Assembly: GCF_000306965.1 (NCBI RefSeq)
Contig: NZ_JH976442.1
Span: 36,703-100,702, forward strand
Source: Amphibacillus jilinensis Y1
GTDB lineage: Bacteria; Bacillota; Bacilli; Bacillales; Amphibacillaceae
Direction: 5' to 3'
DNA length: 64,000 bases
Below, one piece after another: positions 1 through 10,244 of this stretch. Each line of letters begins with the position of its first letter. The stretch's first letter is position 1. Below the pieces are notes generated by a model that was given only the letters and a program-made list of their open reading frames with translations, searched no databases and was not told where the DNA came from. The position numbers and the translations under genes are program-made.

Positions 1-669
1 CAGGGTCTTATACAAACCTTAACAACGTTTGATAATGAAATTGCGAAATCAACAGCATCAGTAGAGCAAGTAAGAACAGCCTCTAAATCTGTTAACCAAC
101 TTATAACGGAAGTAGAAAACATAACTGATCAAACAAAATTATTGGCGTTAAATGCTTCTATTGAAGCAGCTAGAGCAGGCGACTCTGGAAAAGGGTTTGC
201 AATTGTAGCCAAAGAGGTGAGTCACTTAGCTGAACAATCAAAGACGACTACAGATAAAGTCTTTGAAACGATTAAGCAAATGTTACAAGCCACTGAGCAA
301 GCGGTGAGTGTAACGAAACAGGTTGCGCAAGAGAGCAAAAATAATCATACATATGCTGAAAATACAAAATTAGCTTTTTACAACCTATTAAATGAAATAG
401 AAAGTGTTAGTCAATCACTAGAACTCGTGGGTAGTGAAATGGAAGCATTGAAAATGACGTTACCAAAAATAGATGCCAGTTCTGAACAATTATCCAGTAT
501 ATCTCAAGAAACATTAGCAAGTTCAGAAGAATTAATCATAGCAAGTGAAAGCCAAGCCGACCAAATCGAAAAAACTTATCAAATGGGATCAACCCTCCTT
601 GAGCTAGCTAATCGTCTCAAAACACTAATAGATCCTTTCTATTTTGAAACAGAAGATGAAGATAAATAA
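1..669 (+). CDS. methyl-accepting chemotaxis protein, C-terminal part
   Basis: The reading frame is open from the first base of the window, so the gene starts outside it. The protein carries the MCP signalling hairpin tip ([20 protein letters not shown]) followed by a long Gln/Ser/Glu-rich helix typical of the cytoplasmic coiled coil that binds CheA and CheW. No transmembrane segment or sensory domain lies in the visible part, so neither ligand nor membrane topology can be stated. An internal TTG at 142 is not the true start because the conserved helix continues upstream of it. The acidic C-terminus has no clear CheR-tethering pentapeptide. Confidence 0.93.
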   Translation, partial: QGLIQTLTTFDNEIAKSTASVEQVRTASKSVNQLITEVENITDQTKLLALNASIEAARAGDSGKGFAIVAKEVSHLAEQSKTTTDKVFETIKQMLQATEQAVSVTKQVAQESKNNHTYAENTKLAFYNLLNEIESVSQSLELVGSEMEALKMTLPKIDASSEQLSSISQETLASSEELIIASESQADQIEKTYQMGSTLLELANRLKTLIDPFYFETEDEDK

Positions 670-673
670 AGCG

Positions 674-722
674 TTCCTTCGACCCGCTTCTATTTTGCGC
701 TAGGTGCTTTATGGACGCTTAA
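674..722 (+). repeat. possible degenerate family 1 repeat remnant
   Basis: A CTTCTATTTTGCGC block followed by TTTATGGACGCTTA resembles the right half of the dispersed family 1 element (CTCTATTTTGAGGCG ... TTTACGGACGGTTA). The left half is missing. It sits between convergent genes, as several better copies do. The assignment is weak. Confidence 0.3.
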
Positions 723-763
723 AGTATAATTACTAAAATAGTTCCTTTTCTATCACAAGAAAA

Positions 764-801
764 CAAGCAAACCTTAGTCATATTGACCAGAGGTTTGCTT
801 G
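764..801 (-). terminator. terminator of the carA-carB-argF operon
   Basis: The inverted repeat AAGCAAACCT / AGGTTTGCTT has a further short GTCA/TGAC pairing inside the loop. On the minus strand it is followed by TTTTCTT. It lies just downstream of the argF stop codon. Confidence 0.7.
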
Positions 802-816
802 CCTCATTAAAAACAT

Positions 817-1767
817 TTATTCAGTCATTAAAGCAATCATTAATGCTTTCTGTGCATGTAAACGATTCTCCGCTTCTTGAAAAACAACCGAATGATCACC
901 ATCAATAATTTCAGCTGTGACTTCTTCGCCACGATGCGCAGGCAGACAATGCATGAACATATAATCTGCTTTGGCGTGCTTTAATAACGCTCCATTGACT
1001 TGATAATCAGCAAATAATACTTCACGTTTTTTCTGTTCATTTTCTTGTCCCATACTTGCCCAGACATCAGTGTAGACAACATCTGCATCCTTAATCGCTT
1101 CAATCGGATCTGTTGTCACTGTAATCGTTACACCATTCTCATTTGCGATTGCTTGCGCCCGTTCAACCATTTCCTTTTTCGGCAAATAGGCCTCTGGCGC
1201 TGCAGTACTGAAATCCATTCCCATCTTGACAGCTCCAACCATTAACGAATGGGCCATGTTATTGCCATCACCAATGTAGGCCATTTTTAAACCAGATAAT
1301 TTCCCTTTCACTTCTTCAATCGTTTGTAAATCAGCTAACACTTGACAGGGATGATAATCATCTGTTAATCCATTAATGACTGGGATCGATGCATGTTCAG
1401 CCAGTTCTTCGACATCTGATTGGTGAAACGTCCGAATCATTATACCGTCCAAATAGCCTGAAAGTATTTTAGCTGTATCTGAGATCGGTTCACCTCTTCC
1501 TAATTGCAAGTCATTGGTACTCAGAAATAAGCCGATGCCACCAAGTTGATAGATCCCTGACTCAAATGATACCCGTGTACGTGTTGAAGATTTTTCAAAG
1601 ATCATTCCTAACACTTTACCTTTTAATGGTTGATAAATTTGACCAGCCTTTTGCTTCGCTTTAACATCTTTGGCCAATTGTAATAGATAAGTGATTTGCT
1701 CGGATGTGAAATCAAACAACGTCAAGCAATCATTACCTTTTAATTGATTCGCTACATTAACAAACAT
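817..1767 (-). CDS. argF: ornithine carbamoyltransferase
   Basis: ArgF joins carbamoyl phosphate to ornithine to give citrulline, the sixth step of arginine synthesis, in the cytoplasm. The 316-residue length is normal. The carbamoyl-phosphate loop SSTRTR lies near residue 60 and the ornithine-side HCLPAHRGEEV motif near residue 275. The gene starts two bases after the carB stop, so it is the last gene of a carA-carB-argF operon and takes the carbamoyl phosphate made by the two genes before it. A catabolic role is possible in principle, but no arcA or arcC lies nearby and carAB linkage favours biosynthesis. Confidence 0.95.
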   Translation of the reverse strand: MFVNVANQLKGNDCLTLFDFTSEQITYLLQLAKDVKAKQKAGQIYQPLKGKVLGMIFEKSSTRTRVSFESGIYQLGGIGLFLSTNDLQLGRGEPISDTAKILSGYLDGIMIRTFHQSDVEELAEHASIPVINGLTDDYHPCQVLADLQTIEEVKGKLSGLKMAYIGDGNNMAHSLMVGAVKMGMDFSTAAPEAYLPKKEMVERAQAIANENGVTITVTTDPIEAIKDADVVYTDVWASMGQENEQKKREVLFADYQVNGALLKHAKADYMFMHCLPAHRGEEVTAEIIDGDHSVVFQEAENRLHAQKALMIALMTE

Positions 1768-1769
1768 CT

Positions 1770-4700
1770 TTACACCTCTACTTTCACCTTATTAAGATCA
1801 TTTACACCGTTTTGATAGCCTTTCAACGTGTTCGGCTCAACTTCTTTATGTTGCCAAGCATTGAGGTAAGCCGTTAATGTCTCGATACGACTTAACACGA
1901 CCGCTCCAACCATGAGCCCTTGAGCACGGATCATTGGCGATTGTTGATCACAGACAACATTAAATTGCTCATTCTCAATAGCCATTTGCGCATCTTGCTC
2001 GGTTAGTACATGATCGACTTGATAACCATTGGCTAATAAAAGTTGAGCTGTATCTTTTGTCGCTACTACTTTCCCAGTTATTGTCTTTAATGCCTTTATC
2101 AATTCCTCAGATACACTTGCTATTGACAAAAATAGACCTTTCTCTTCGCTAATTGGTAAGAAATGTTCTTCTTTCCAACCAAAAGCTTTAGCTAGTGCAG
2201 CTTCAACCGTGTTGCCAATACCTATCGCTTCACCTGTTGACTTCATCTCTGGAGACAAAATCGGATCAACACCTGGAAGCTTTGTTGAAGAGAAGATTGG
2301 CATTTTGACAGCATAGAAAGGGACTTCTTTATGCAACCCAAGCATCCAACCTTGATCACGTAATTTTTTTCCCATTTGGACCTTTGTAGCAAGATCAATC
2401 ATTTCCACACCGGTTATTTTACTTGCAATCGGCACGGTCCGCGATGCTCGCGGATTAACTTCTAACACGTAAATCGTTTGACGATCCTCACTCATTACAA
2501 ATTGAATATTAATAATGCCTCTTATATTAAGATATTGTGATATTTTTCTCGTGTAATCTTCAATTGTTGCTTTATGTTCAGACGTTAAATTCGGTGCCGG
2601 AAAAATGGCTACACTGTCGCCAGAGTGAACACCTGCACGTTCAACATGTTCAAAAATGCCAGGAATTATAATATCTTCACCATCACACACTGCATCAATC
2701 TCTACTTCGTCACCTATAATAAATTGATCAATCAGTAGAGGGAAAAGCCGTGATGAAGGGGTTTGCTCGATTAACGTAGACAAGTAGTCATCAAGTTCCC
2801 GTTCATTTTTTAGCACAACCATACCTTGCCCACCAATGACATACGAAGGGCGCATCAGAACAGGGTAACCAATTTCCGCTGCAACAGCTTTAGCATCAGC
2901 AACTGACATAACCGTAGCACCAGGGATATGCGGAATGCTTAAGTCATTGAGTAGTTGATAGAATTGTTCGCGATCTTCTGTTTTTTCAATCATAGAAAGA
3001 TCCGTTCCAATCACATTAATTCCATGCTGGCTTAGACCTTCGGCTAGATTAATTGCCGTTTGTCCACCGTATTGAATTAAGACACCGTCTGCTTGCTCCT
3101 TGTTTACAACCTGACGAACATCTTCTACCGTTAAAGGCTCAAAGTAGAGGTGATCAGCCGTACTATAATCTGTACTTACCGTCTCAGGATTGTTATTTAT
3201 AACAATGGCAGCCACGCCTTGATCCTTTAGCGAAAATGCAGCATGAACAGAGCAATAATCAAACTCAACACCTTGCCCAATTCGAATCGGTCCAGAACCC
3301 AAAACGACCACCCGATGTTTTTTGTCTAGTGCTTCAACTTCATCATATTCTTGCCATGAACTATAGAAATATGGGGTGTCTGCCGAAAATTCAGCCGCAC
3401 ACGTATCAACCATCTTATAACTCGCAGATAGATCCAGTTGATTTATTATATCAAGAACGGTTTGTTCCTCAATAGCGAGAAGTGAAGCTAATCTTGAATT
3501 TGGTATACTATACTGTTTGGCTTGCTTTAATTCACTAGCTGCAACGTGTTCCCAACCTTTTTTAGAAAGGGACACTTCAAAATCAATCATGCGTTTGAGT
3601 TCTTCAAGAAAATACTTAGTAATACCGGTAAATGCCTTTAACTGACTTATATTATAGCCCCGACGCAACATCTCGGCTAATAAAAAGAGGCGTTGGTCAG
3701 TTGGGCTAACAATGCCTTCCTCTAATTGTTGATTTGTTAATTTTTCGATACCTGGACATACTAAACTATCTAATCCCAACTCTAGTGATCGAACCGCTTT
3801 GTTTAATGCAGCTGGGAAATTGCGCGCTAATGCCATGACTTCACCGGTCGCTTTCATTTGTGTACCTAGCGATCGATCCGCCTGATAAAACTTGTCAAAG
3901 GGCCAACGCGGAATTTTCAAAGCGATATAATCAATTGCTGGTTCAAAGCTTGCATATGTATCACCCGTTATTGGATTTAACACTTCATCCAAATGATAAC
4001 CCAGTGCAAGTTTTGCAGCAATCCGTGCAATCGGATAGCCGGTTGCTTTAGAAGCAAGTGCACTTGATCGACTGACCCTTGGATTCACTTCAATAATAAT
4101 ATAATCATCACTAGTTGGATCAAGGGCAAATTGAATATTACACCCGCCAATGACACCAAGTTCTCGAATCACTTTAACCGATGATGAGCGCAACATTTGA
4201 TGTTGCTGATCAGTTAATGTTTGTGTAGGAGCAACCACTATACTATCCCCTGTATGTACGCCAACAGGATCAAAATTCTCCATGTTACAAATAATGACGC
4301 ATGTATCATTACCATCCCGCATCACTTCATACTCAATTTCTTTCCAACCTTTAACGCTTTGTTCGATTAATACTTGGTGAATCGGACTTTGGTGTAAACC
4401 ATTTTTAACAATCCGCGTTAGTTCCGCTTGGTTAGTCGCGATTCCGCCACCTGCTCCCCCCAACGTGTATGCAGGTCTGACAATAAGAGGATATTCAATC
4501 TGATTGGCAAATTCACAAGCTTCTGCTACACTTTCAACCGATTGACTTTCTGCAATCGGCTCATTAATTTCTTTCATCATTGACTTGAATATTTCTCGAT
4601 CTTCACCTTTTTGGATCGTTTCCAACGGCGTCCCTAACAAAGTGACTTGGTGTTGGGCTAACACCCCTGCATCTGTAAGTGCCATAGCCAAATTTAAACC

Positions 4701-4982
4701 GGTTTGCCCGCCCAAAGTTGGTAGGAGACCGTCCGGTTTTTCTTTGGCTATAATCTTACTAACCGATTCTACGGTAAGCGGTTCTAAATAAATCTGATCT
4801 GCAATATTTTCATCAGTCATAATGGTTGCCGGATTATTATTAACAAGTATGACTTCAATCCCTTCTTCTTTTAGGGCAAGACAAGCTTGCGTCCCTGCAT
4901 AATCGAATTCCGCCGCTTGACCAATTACAATCGGTCCGGACCCGATCACTAACACTTTTTTTATCTCTGTTAACTTAGGCAT
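1770..4982 (-). CDS. carB: carbamoyl-phosphate synthase large subunit
   Basis: The large subunit makes carbamoyl phosphate from bicarbonate, ammonia delivered by CarA, and two ATP. At 1070 residues it is full length. Two homologous ATP-grasp halves are visible, each opening with a nucleotide-binding start (LVIGSGPIVIGQAAEFDYAG near residue 12; VVLGSGPIRIGQGVEFDYCS near residue 565). A C-terminal allosteric domain covers roughly residues 935-1070. The start overlaps the end of carA by eight bases, which implies translational coupling. Linkage to argF suggests the arginine-dedicated enzyme, but the length is closer to pyrimidine-type PyrAB than to the shorter B. subtilis CarB. It might serve both pathways; a second copy elsewhere cannot be excluded. 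Confidence 0.95.
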   Translation of the reverse strand: MPKLTEIKKVLVIGSGPIVIGQAAEFDYAGTQACLALKEEGIEVILVNNNPATIMTDENIADQIYLEPLTVESVSKIIAKEKPDGLLPTLGGQTGLNLAMALTDAGVLAQHQVTLLGTPLETIQKGEDREIFKSMMKEINEPIAESQSVESVAEACEFANQIEYPLIVRPAYTLGGAGGGIATNQAELTRIVKNGLHQSPIHQVLIEQSVKGWKEIEYEVMRDGNDTCVIICNMENFDPVGVHTGDSIVVAPTQTLTDQQHQMLRSSSVKVIRELGVIGGCNIQFALDPTSDDYIIIEVNPRVSRSSALASKATGYPIARIAAKLALGYHLDEVLNPITGDTYASFEPAIDYIALKIPRWPFDKFYQADRSLGTQMKATGEVMALARNFPAALNKAVRSLELGLDSLVCPGIEKLTNQQLEEGIVSPTDQRLFLLAEMLRRGYNISQLKAFTGITKYFLEELKRMIDFEVSLSKKGWEHVAASELKQAKQYSIPNSRLASLLAIEEQTVLDIINQLDLSASYKMVDTCAAEFSADTPYFYSSWQEYDEVEALDKKHRVVVLGSGPIRIGQGVEFDYCSVHAAFSLKDQGVAAIVINNNPETVSTDYSTADHLYFEPLTVEDVRQVVNKEQADGVLIQYGGQTAINLAEGLSQHGINVIGTDLSMIEKTEDREQFYQLLNDLSIPHIPGATVMSVADAKAVAAEIGYPVLMRPSYVIGGQGMVVLKNERELDDYLSTLIEQTPSSRLFPLLIDQFIIGDEVEIDAVCDGEDIIIPGIFEHVERAGVHSGDSVAIFPAPNLTSEHKATIEDYTRKISQYLNIRGIINIQFVMSEDRQTIYVLEVNPRASRTVPIASKITGVEMIDLATKVQMGKKLRDQGWMLGLHKEVPFYAVKMPIFSSTKLPGVDPILSPEMKSTGEAIGIGNTVEAALAKAFGWKEEHFLPISEEKGLFLSIASVSEELIKALKTITGKVVATKDTAQLLLANGYQVDHVLTEQDAQMAIENEQFNVVCDQQSPMIRAQGLMVGAVVLSRIETLTAYLNAWQHKEVEPNTLKGYQNGVNDLNKVKVEV

Positions 4983-6063
4983 GTTGTTTCGCTCCCTTTA
5001 AACATAATGACTCAACAAAATCTGCAAATATATGGTGCGTATCAACAGGTCCAGGATGTGCTTCAGGGTGAAACTGAACGGTTTGAATTGCCTTGGTTTT
5101 GTGCCTTAATCCTTCAACAGATTGATCATTAACATTTAGGTGTGAGATACACCATTGCGACTGATCAATCGTTGTTTCCTTAACAACATAACCATGATTT
5201 TGCGAGGTGATCATCACTTTTCCAGTAGCCAAATCCTTTACAGGATGATTGCTACCACGATGACCATATGGTAAACGCGATGTTTTTCCACCAAAAGCTA
5301 AAGCAATTAATTGATGACCTAAGCAAATACCAAGCGTTGGATACGTTTCAGCGACGGCTTTAACTGTTGGCAAAAACGCGGAAAGACTCGCTGGGTCACC
5401 AGGGCCGTTAGAAAAGATAACCGCATCTGGATCTAGACTTTGAATCGTCAAATAGCTAGTATCATATGGAACCACTGTCACCTCACAGCCTGCCTTCAGC
5501 AACGCGTCTACAATCGATTGTTTATGGCCGTAATCGAACACAACAACATGTTTTTCCAATAGATTTGCTTGCGGTGAATAATAGACGCTTTCTTTGACCG
5601 ATACATGCTTTACCAGCTCTGGATCAACCGACATTTGCACAGGCTGATCATTAGGATCAGTCGTTATCTTTCCGTAAACTTCGCCGTGCTCACGAATAAT
5701 TTTTGTCAAGGCACGTGTATCAATATCATAAAGTGTTGGTATCCCAACACGATTAACAAAATCCACCAGAGAGTAGTGCGATTGATAATGTTCAGGGTCA
5801 AAGCATGGTGTAGAAATAATTAATCCAGACAATGCGGTATGAACACTTTCATTTGTTTGGTCATTACAGCCATAGTTGCCGATCAATGGATAAGTAAGTG
5901 AAACGATTTGACCTGCATATGAAGGGTCAGTTATAACCTCTTGGTAACCCGTCATCGCTGTATTAAAAACAAGCTCACCTTCTTGACAAAATGGCTCACT
6001 TAACCATTTCCCAGACAATACATCCCCTGTATTAAGAACCAAATAGCCTTCAAATTGATCCAT
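4975..6063 (-). CDS. carA: carbamoyl-phosphate synthase small (glutaminase) subunit
   Basis: CarA hydrolyses glutamine and channels ammonia to CarB. The N-terminal CPSase small-chain domain is followed by a class I glutamine amidotransferase domain with the nucleophile in GICLGHQ (Cys near residue 247) and the partner histidine and glutamate in FHPEAHPGP. The start is set at the ATG at 6063, preceded at good spacing by AGGGGGAAC; a further six codons upstream would overlap that ribosome-binding site. It is the first gene of the carA-carB-argF operon. A palindrome resembling an ARG box lies about 45 bases upstream, consistent with ArgR/AhrC control. Confidence 0.95.
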   Translation of the reverse strand: MDQFEGYLVLNTGDVLSGKWLSEPFCQEGELVFNTAMTGYQEVITDPSYAGQIVSLTYPLIGNYGCNDQTNESVHTALSGLIISTPCFDPEHYQSHYSLVDFVNRVGIPTLYDIDTRALTKIIREHGEVYGKITTDPNDQPVQMSVDPELVKHVSVKESVYYSPQANLLEKHVVVFDYGHKQSIVDALLKAGCEVTVVPYDTSYLTIQSLDPDAVIFSNGPGDPASLSAFLPTVKAVAETYPTLGICLGHQLIALAFGGKTSRLPYGHRGSNHPVKDLATGKVMITSQNHGYVVKETTIDQSQWCISHLNVNDQSVEGLRHKTKAIQTVQFHPEAHPGPVDTHHIFADFVESLCLKGAKQHA

Positions 6064-6108
6064 AACTGTTCCCCCTAACAACGAATAAATATACCTTAAA
6101 TTTTATAA

Positions 6109-6128
6109 TTATACATAAACGTGTATAA
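6109..6128 (-). promoter_or_regulatory. candidate ARG box of the carAB-argF operon
   Basis: The palindrome TTATACATAAACGTGTATAA matches about two thirds of the informative positions of the ArgR/AhrC consensus TNTGNATWWWWATNCANA. It lies just upstream of carA, where an operator is expected. Regulation by arginine repressor is inferred. Confidence 0.45.
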
Positions 6129-6129
6129 G

Positions 6130-6160
6130 AAAAACTTGATTTATCATTAATCAAGTTTTC
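6130..6160 (-). terminator. terminator of argG-argH
   Basis: A ten-base stem (AAAACTTGAT / ATCAAGTTTT, nine-base loop) lies after argH. On the minus strand the stem is followed by a T-rich tract, so it should separate argGH from carAB-argF transcription. Confidence 0.75.
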
Positions 6161-6184
6161 TCATTTCTATTAAAGCAAAGCGCA

Positions 6185-7612
6185 TTAAGTAACTATTAAC
6201 TTCTTCAGTAACGTTACTTTTCCTTGGATCCATGCTTCATGGTCCTCAAAAAATTGATAAGCTTGTTTAATTTGGTCATTGACACGATTTTTAGCCGTAC
6301 CACCTGCTACATCCCGTGCATTAACGACGGCTTTTGCTGATAAAACCTCATAAATATCCTCATCAATCGCTTTAGAAAAATCTTTGAATTCAGCTAATGA
6401 TAGATCAAGTAAATATTTACTTTGTTCAATGCTGTATAAAACGGTCTGCCCAACAATCGCATGCGCTTCACGAAATGGGATGTCTTTGCCAACTAAATAA
6501 TCAGCTAAGTCGGTTGCATTCGAATAATCTTTCACAACCGCCTGATACATGATGTCTTTATGAACAGTCATCGTTCCAATCATTGGAGCAAATAATGCAA
6601 GCGCTCCTTTTAATGTCTCAACCGTATCAAACATACCTTCTTTGTCCTCTTGCATATCTTTGTTATAAGCAAGGGGCAAACCTTTCAGCGTGGTTAACAT
6701 CCCCATTAAATGACCAAAGACACGTCCTGTCTTACCACGAACGAGTTCTGGCACATCAGGATTTTTTTTCTGTGGCATCATACTACTTCCTGTGCAAAAG
6801 GCGTCATCTAATTCAATAAAGTTAAACTCAGCACTTGACCATTGGACAAGTTCTTCTGACAATCTCGATAAATGCATAATGACCAAAGACGCATCTGCCA
6901 AAAATTCAACAACAAAATCACGATCACTGACCGCATCTAAACTATTTTCCGTCACACCATCAAAGCCTAGTTGATCAGCAACCAATGCCCGATCAATCGG
7001 GAAAGACGTTCCTGCAAGCGCCCCTGCTCCAAGTGGCGAACGATTGACGCGCTTCCAACTATCCGTCAATCGTTCAAGATCACGTTGAAACATAAAAACA
7101 TAGGCCATCAGATGGTGAGCAAACAGTACAGGTTGTGCACGTTGCAAATGCGTATATCCAGGTAAGACCGTATCTAAATTAGCTTCAGCTTGCTTTACTA
7201 ACGCTTGCTGTAGCTCAAGCAATAGTGTGGCTATCGTGATTAGTGCATCACGTAAATAGAGACGCATATCAAGTGCAACTTGGTCATTACGGCTACGCCC
7301 TGTGTGTAGTTTCCCACCAACACTTCCAATTTGATCAATCAATAATTTCTCAACATTCATATGAATGTCTTCATTTGCCTCTGTTAATTCAGCTTCACCA
7401 CGCTCAATTTGTGTGGCGACCTTTTTTAAGCCATCAGTGATTAGTTGTGCTTCTTGATTCGTGATGATCGCACATTCCGCAAGCATGTTTACGTGGGCGA
7501 GACTGCCTTGAATATCAAACATTGCTAGCTTTTGATCAAATCTAATCGATGCCGTATATTCATCTACAAGTTGATTGGTTGGCTTTGTAAATCGTCCGCC
7601 CCATAATTTCAT
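6185..7612 (-). CDS. argH: argininosuccinate lyase
   Basis: ArgH splits argininosuccinate into arginine and fumarate, the last step of arginine synthesis. The lyase superfamily signature [12 protein letters not shown] is near residue 280, and [11 protein letters not shown] near residue 105 holds substrate-binding residues. At 475 residues it is slightly longer than the usual 460 or so. Its ATG overlaps the argG stop by four bases, so the pair is translationally coupled as in most Bacillaceae. A terminator follows it. Confidence 0.96.
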   Translation of the reverse strand: MKLWGGRFTKPTNQLVDEYTASIRFDQKLAMFDIQGSLAHVNMLAECAIITNQEAQLITDGLKKVATQIERGEAELTEANEDIHMNVEKLLIDQIGSVGGKLHTGRSRNDQVALDMRLYLRDALITIATLLLELQQALVKQAEANLDTVLPGYTHLQRAQPVLFAHHLMAYVFMFQRDLERLTDSWKRVNRSPLGAGALAGTSFPIDRALVADQLGFDGVTENSLDAVSDRDFVVEFLADASLVIMHLSRLSEELVQWSSAEFNFIELDDAFCTGSSMMPQKKNPDVPELVRGKTGRVFGHLMGMLTTLKGLPLAYNKDMQEDKEGMFDTVETLKGALALFAPMIGTMTVHKDIMYQAVVKDYSNATDLADYLVGKDIPFREAHAIVGQTVLYSIEQSKYLLDLSLAEFKDFSKAIDEDIYEVLSAKAVVNARDVAGGTAKNRVNDQIKQAYQFFEDHEAWIQGKVTLLKKLIVT

Positions 7613-8868
7613 TGTTTGACCGCTTCCTTTACATCAATCGTTGTTTTAGTAATGGATGCTTTTTTATTTTGTTGAGCACCTGTTACCGTTTCATGCACTT
7701 GTGTCGGCAATCCCCATAATTTAATAAAACCTAGTGCCGCTTCATGATCAAATGCATCTCCTTCAGAATATGTCGCTAGATCGATATCATAAAGCGAGTG
7801 ATCTGATTCACGACCAACGACAAATGCTGTACCTTTATATAATTTCACTTTTACATTACCTGATACATATTGTTGCGTTTGCTCAATAAAGGACTGCAAA
7901 GCATCGGTAAGTGGTGAATACCACAAACCATCATACACCGTTTGAGCTAATTTCTGTTCAATAATCGGCTTAAATTGCGCCACTTCTCTCGGTAACGTTA
8001 AAGCTTCTAACTCTTGGTGAGCAGCAATTAGTGTAACAGCAGCTGGCGCTTCGTAGATCTCTCTTGATTTAATACCAACTAAACGATTCTCTACATGATC
8101 AATTCTACCGACACCGTGCTTACCTGCAATTTGATTTAAGTGTAAAATTAATTCATCTAAGTCCATTTTCTCACCATTTACTGCCGTGGGCTTTCCTGCT
8201 TCAAAGCTAATTTGAATCGTTTCTGGTTGATCAGGCGCATCAACCGGGTCAGTCGTCAAATCGAAGGCGTCTTTTGGCGCTTCAGCCCATGGGTTTTCTA
8301 AAATACCACATTCATTACTTCTTCCCCATAAATTTTGATCAATACTATATGGACTTTCTTTTCCAACCGGCACTGGAATCCCGTGTTTATCTGCATACGC
8401 TAATTCTTCATCACGCGTCATCTTCCATTCTCTTACCGGTGCGACAATCTTCATATTAGGGTTTAATGCGGTAAAAGCAACATCAAATCGAACTTGATCA
8501 TTCCCTTTCCCTGTACAGCCATGTGCAACAGCTACTGCACCTTCCTTCTCAGCGATGTCAATAAGTACTTTCGCGATTAGCGGACGTGATAGTGCTGAAA
8601 TTAAAGGATACTTTCCTTCATATAATAAATTAGCTTGTAGTGCTGGTAAAACATATTCCTCCGCAAATAGTGCCTTAGCATCAACGGAATAAGATTTAAT
8701 TGCGCCAACATCAATCGCCTTTTTCTTTACAAATTCTAAATCTTTTCCTTCTCCTACATCTAATCCTACTGCGATGACATCATAGTTATATTGATCTTGT
8801 AGCCATTTGATCGCAACAGAAGTATCTAATCCACCTGAGTAAGCTAATACAATTTTGTCTTTTGTCAT
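7609..8868 (-). CDS. argG: argininosuccinate synthase
   Basis: ArgG condenses citrulline and aspartate with ATP. The PP-loop ATP site AYSGGLDTS is at residues 9-17, and [14 protein letters not shown] near residue 115 belongs to the substrate pocket. The C-terminal multimerisation tail is present, and 419 residues is close to the family size (about 400). It is the first gene of argG-argH. The upstream region holds several ARG-box-like sequences, so arginine repression is likely. With argF, carA and carB next door, the segment covers everything from ornithine to arginine; the ornithine-forming genes are not in the window. Confidence 0.96.
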   Translation of the reverse strand: MTKDKIVLAYSGGLDTSVAIKWLQDQYNYDVIAVGLDVGEGKDLEFVKKKAIDVGAIKSYSVDAKALFAEEYVLPALQANLLYEGKYPLISALSRPLIAKVLIDIAEKEGAVAVAHGCTGKGNDQVRFDVAFTALNPNMKIVAPVREWKMTRDEELAYADKHGIPVPVGKESPYSIDQNLWGRSNECGILENPWAEAPKDAFDLTTDPVDAPDQPETIQISFEAGKPTAVNGEKMDLDELILHLNQIAGKHGVGRIDHVENRLVGIKSREIYEAPAAVTLIAAHQELEALTLPREVAQFKPIIEQKLAQTVYDGLWYSPLTDALQSFIEQTQQYVSGNVKVKLYKGTAFVVGRESDHSLYDIDLATYSEGDAFDHEAALGFIKLWGLPTQVHETVTGAQQNKKASITKTTIDVKEAVKQ

Positions 8869-8932
8869 ATTTAATCTCCCCTTAATGGTTGTTATTTATC
8901 ATTTAATTTCGATCAGCTTTCTTTTGTATTAT

Positions 8933-8983
8933 TATGCATTAAAAAGAATAATAATTCAACCCTTATTTGCATTTAATTAAAGA
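8933..8983 (-). promoter_or_regulatory. candidate ARG box cluster upstream of argG
   Basis: Three overlapping or adjacent near matches to the ArgR/AhrC consensus TNTGNATWWWWATNCANA are seen: 8933-8950, 8943-8960 (best, read on the minus strand as TTGAATTATTATTC) and 8966-8983. They lie 65-115 bases upstream of argG. The spacing is not the ideal 21 bases, so which pair is used is uncertain. Confidence 0.5.
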
Positions 8984-9133
8984 AAAAAACAGCAAAAAAT
9001 TGTTATTATTGTTTAGGTTAAAGCTGAATTCCTTTGCAACTCACATATTCAACACATTTAATATTTATACATATGTAACAAACTTTCGGCAAAATCGTCT
9101 GATTGAGTACCAAAAGGATTGGAGGGACAAACA

Positions 9134-9988
9134 TTGAGGACAACATTGTTTTTTATGTTACTGACATTATTTTTTATAACTGGATGTAACCAGGAACAAC
9201 ATGATAATACAATGATTAGCGAACGATCTGAAGCATCCTTAGAGTCATATGACTTAAATAACGATCAAGAGATAGCTGAAGATACAGTAAATGAGTTGAA
9301 CGAGGGTACAGAAGAAAATCGCAAGATTATTTATAACGCTTTTCTTAAGCTAGAAGTGGTACAATACTTAGATACGATTAATTCAATTGAAGATACACTC
9401 AGTCAATACGACGGTTACATTGTGTCTAATCAAACCAGCCGAATAGATGAACATCTATACGATGGCGAATTAATCTTGCGTATTCCAGCAGCGTTTTTAC
9501 ACAATTTTATCGATACACTTCAAACAGAAGCCATAACGATTCATCATCAAAACATAAGTGGTGAAGACGTAACAGAAGCATATGTTGATTTAGAAACACG
9601 CCTAACATCAAAAGAAAAAGTAGAGGAAAGGCTCATTTCACTTATGGAAGAAGCGGATTCAACCGAGGATTTATTAAATATATCGAATGAGTTAGCGGAT
9701 GTTCAACTTGAAATTGAACAATTAAAGGGACAAATACATTACTATGAAAATCGGGCTGAACTCGCCACTATTCACTTATCAATTTCCGAGCAACGAACTG
9801 ATCCTGTACATGATCAAAATTTAAATGTTTGGGACAGAATAAAAGATCAATGGCTGACAAGTTATAATATCTTAGTAGTGGGCACGATCAACTTTTTTAT
9901 CTTTATTATTGGCAACTTACCTATCTTATTGATATTATCAGTGCTGGCTTGGTTCATCCACAAATATTATGTGAAAAACAAAGGATAG
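9134..9988 (+). CDS. DUF4349 family lipoprotein
   Basis: The protein begins with a hydrophobic signal ending in a lipobox (FFITGC), so it should be lipid-anchored outside the membrane. Residues of about 50-230 form a DUF4349-type domain with long coiled-coil stretches (LEIEQLKGQIHYYENRAELA). The C-terminus has a strong transmembrane helix and a basic tail, which would anchor both ends. The TTG at 9134 is chosen because GGAGGG lies eight bases before it and the signal peptide begins there; a start at 9119 would precede the ribosome-binding site. The function of the family is unknown. The gene stands alone between divergent argG and convergent ddl. Confidence 0.8.
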   Translation: MRTTLFFMLLTLFFITGCNQEQHDNTMISERSEASLESYDLNNDQEIAEDTVNELNEGTEENRKIIYNAFLKLEVVQYLDTINSIEDTLSQYDGYIVSNQTSRIDEHLYDGELILRIPAAFLHNFIDTLQTEAITIHHQNISGEDVTEAYVDLETRLTSKEKVEERLISLMEEADSTEDLLNISNELADVQLEIEQLKGQIHYYENRAELATIHLSISEQRTDPVHDQNLNVWDRIKDQWLTSYNILVVGTINFFIFIIGNLPILLILSVLAWFIHKYYVKNKG

Positions 9989-9989
9989 T

Positions 9990-10101
9990 CACACGAAAAA
10001 TTTAGAAATCATTAATTGTTAGTTGAGTGAATCAGGCCATTAGCGTCCGTTATCACCCACCTTAATAGATTTAACGTTTTATGGACATTATGTTGATATA
10101 A
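9990..10101 (+). repeat. family 1 element, copy B (5' hairpin mostly lost)
   Basis: The blocks AGTTGAGTGAATCAGG, CATTAGCGTCCGTTATCACCC and TTTTATGGACATTATGT match the middle and right parts of family 1. The first hairpin is reduced. It begins just after the stop codon of the DUF4349 gene. Confidence 0.7.
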
Positions 10102-10111
10102 AGAATTCGAA

Positions 10112-10236
10112 AGCTGGGACTGAGACAAAAAACGATGCAAAATACGCACGGTCCACCTTAGAAACAGCGACGTGTTTGTATACTTAGCTAAACGGTCCGG
10201 CATTCACCTTTTCCATCATGTTTTTGTCCCAGCCCT
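10112..10236. repeat. GGGACAAAA-ended inverted-repeat element
   Basis: The ends are GCTGGGACTGAGACAAAAAA and GTTTTTGTCCCAGCCC, inverted relative to each other, enclosing about 95 bases without a convincing gene. It fills the space between convergent DUF4349 and ddl genes and may serve as a terminator for both. Related ends occur at 52133, 53964 and 62991. Confidence 0.65.
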
Positions 10237-10244
10237 TATCAACT

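Noticed and set aside
10012..10203. 63-codon minus-strand open frame after the DUF4349 gene
   Set aside because: It lies across family 1 copy B and the GGGACAAAA element, has no ribosome-binding site, and its translation has no recognisable features.
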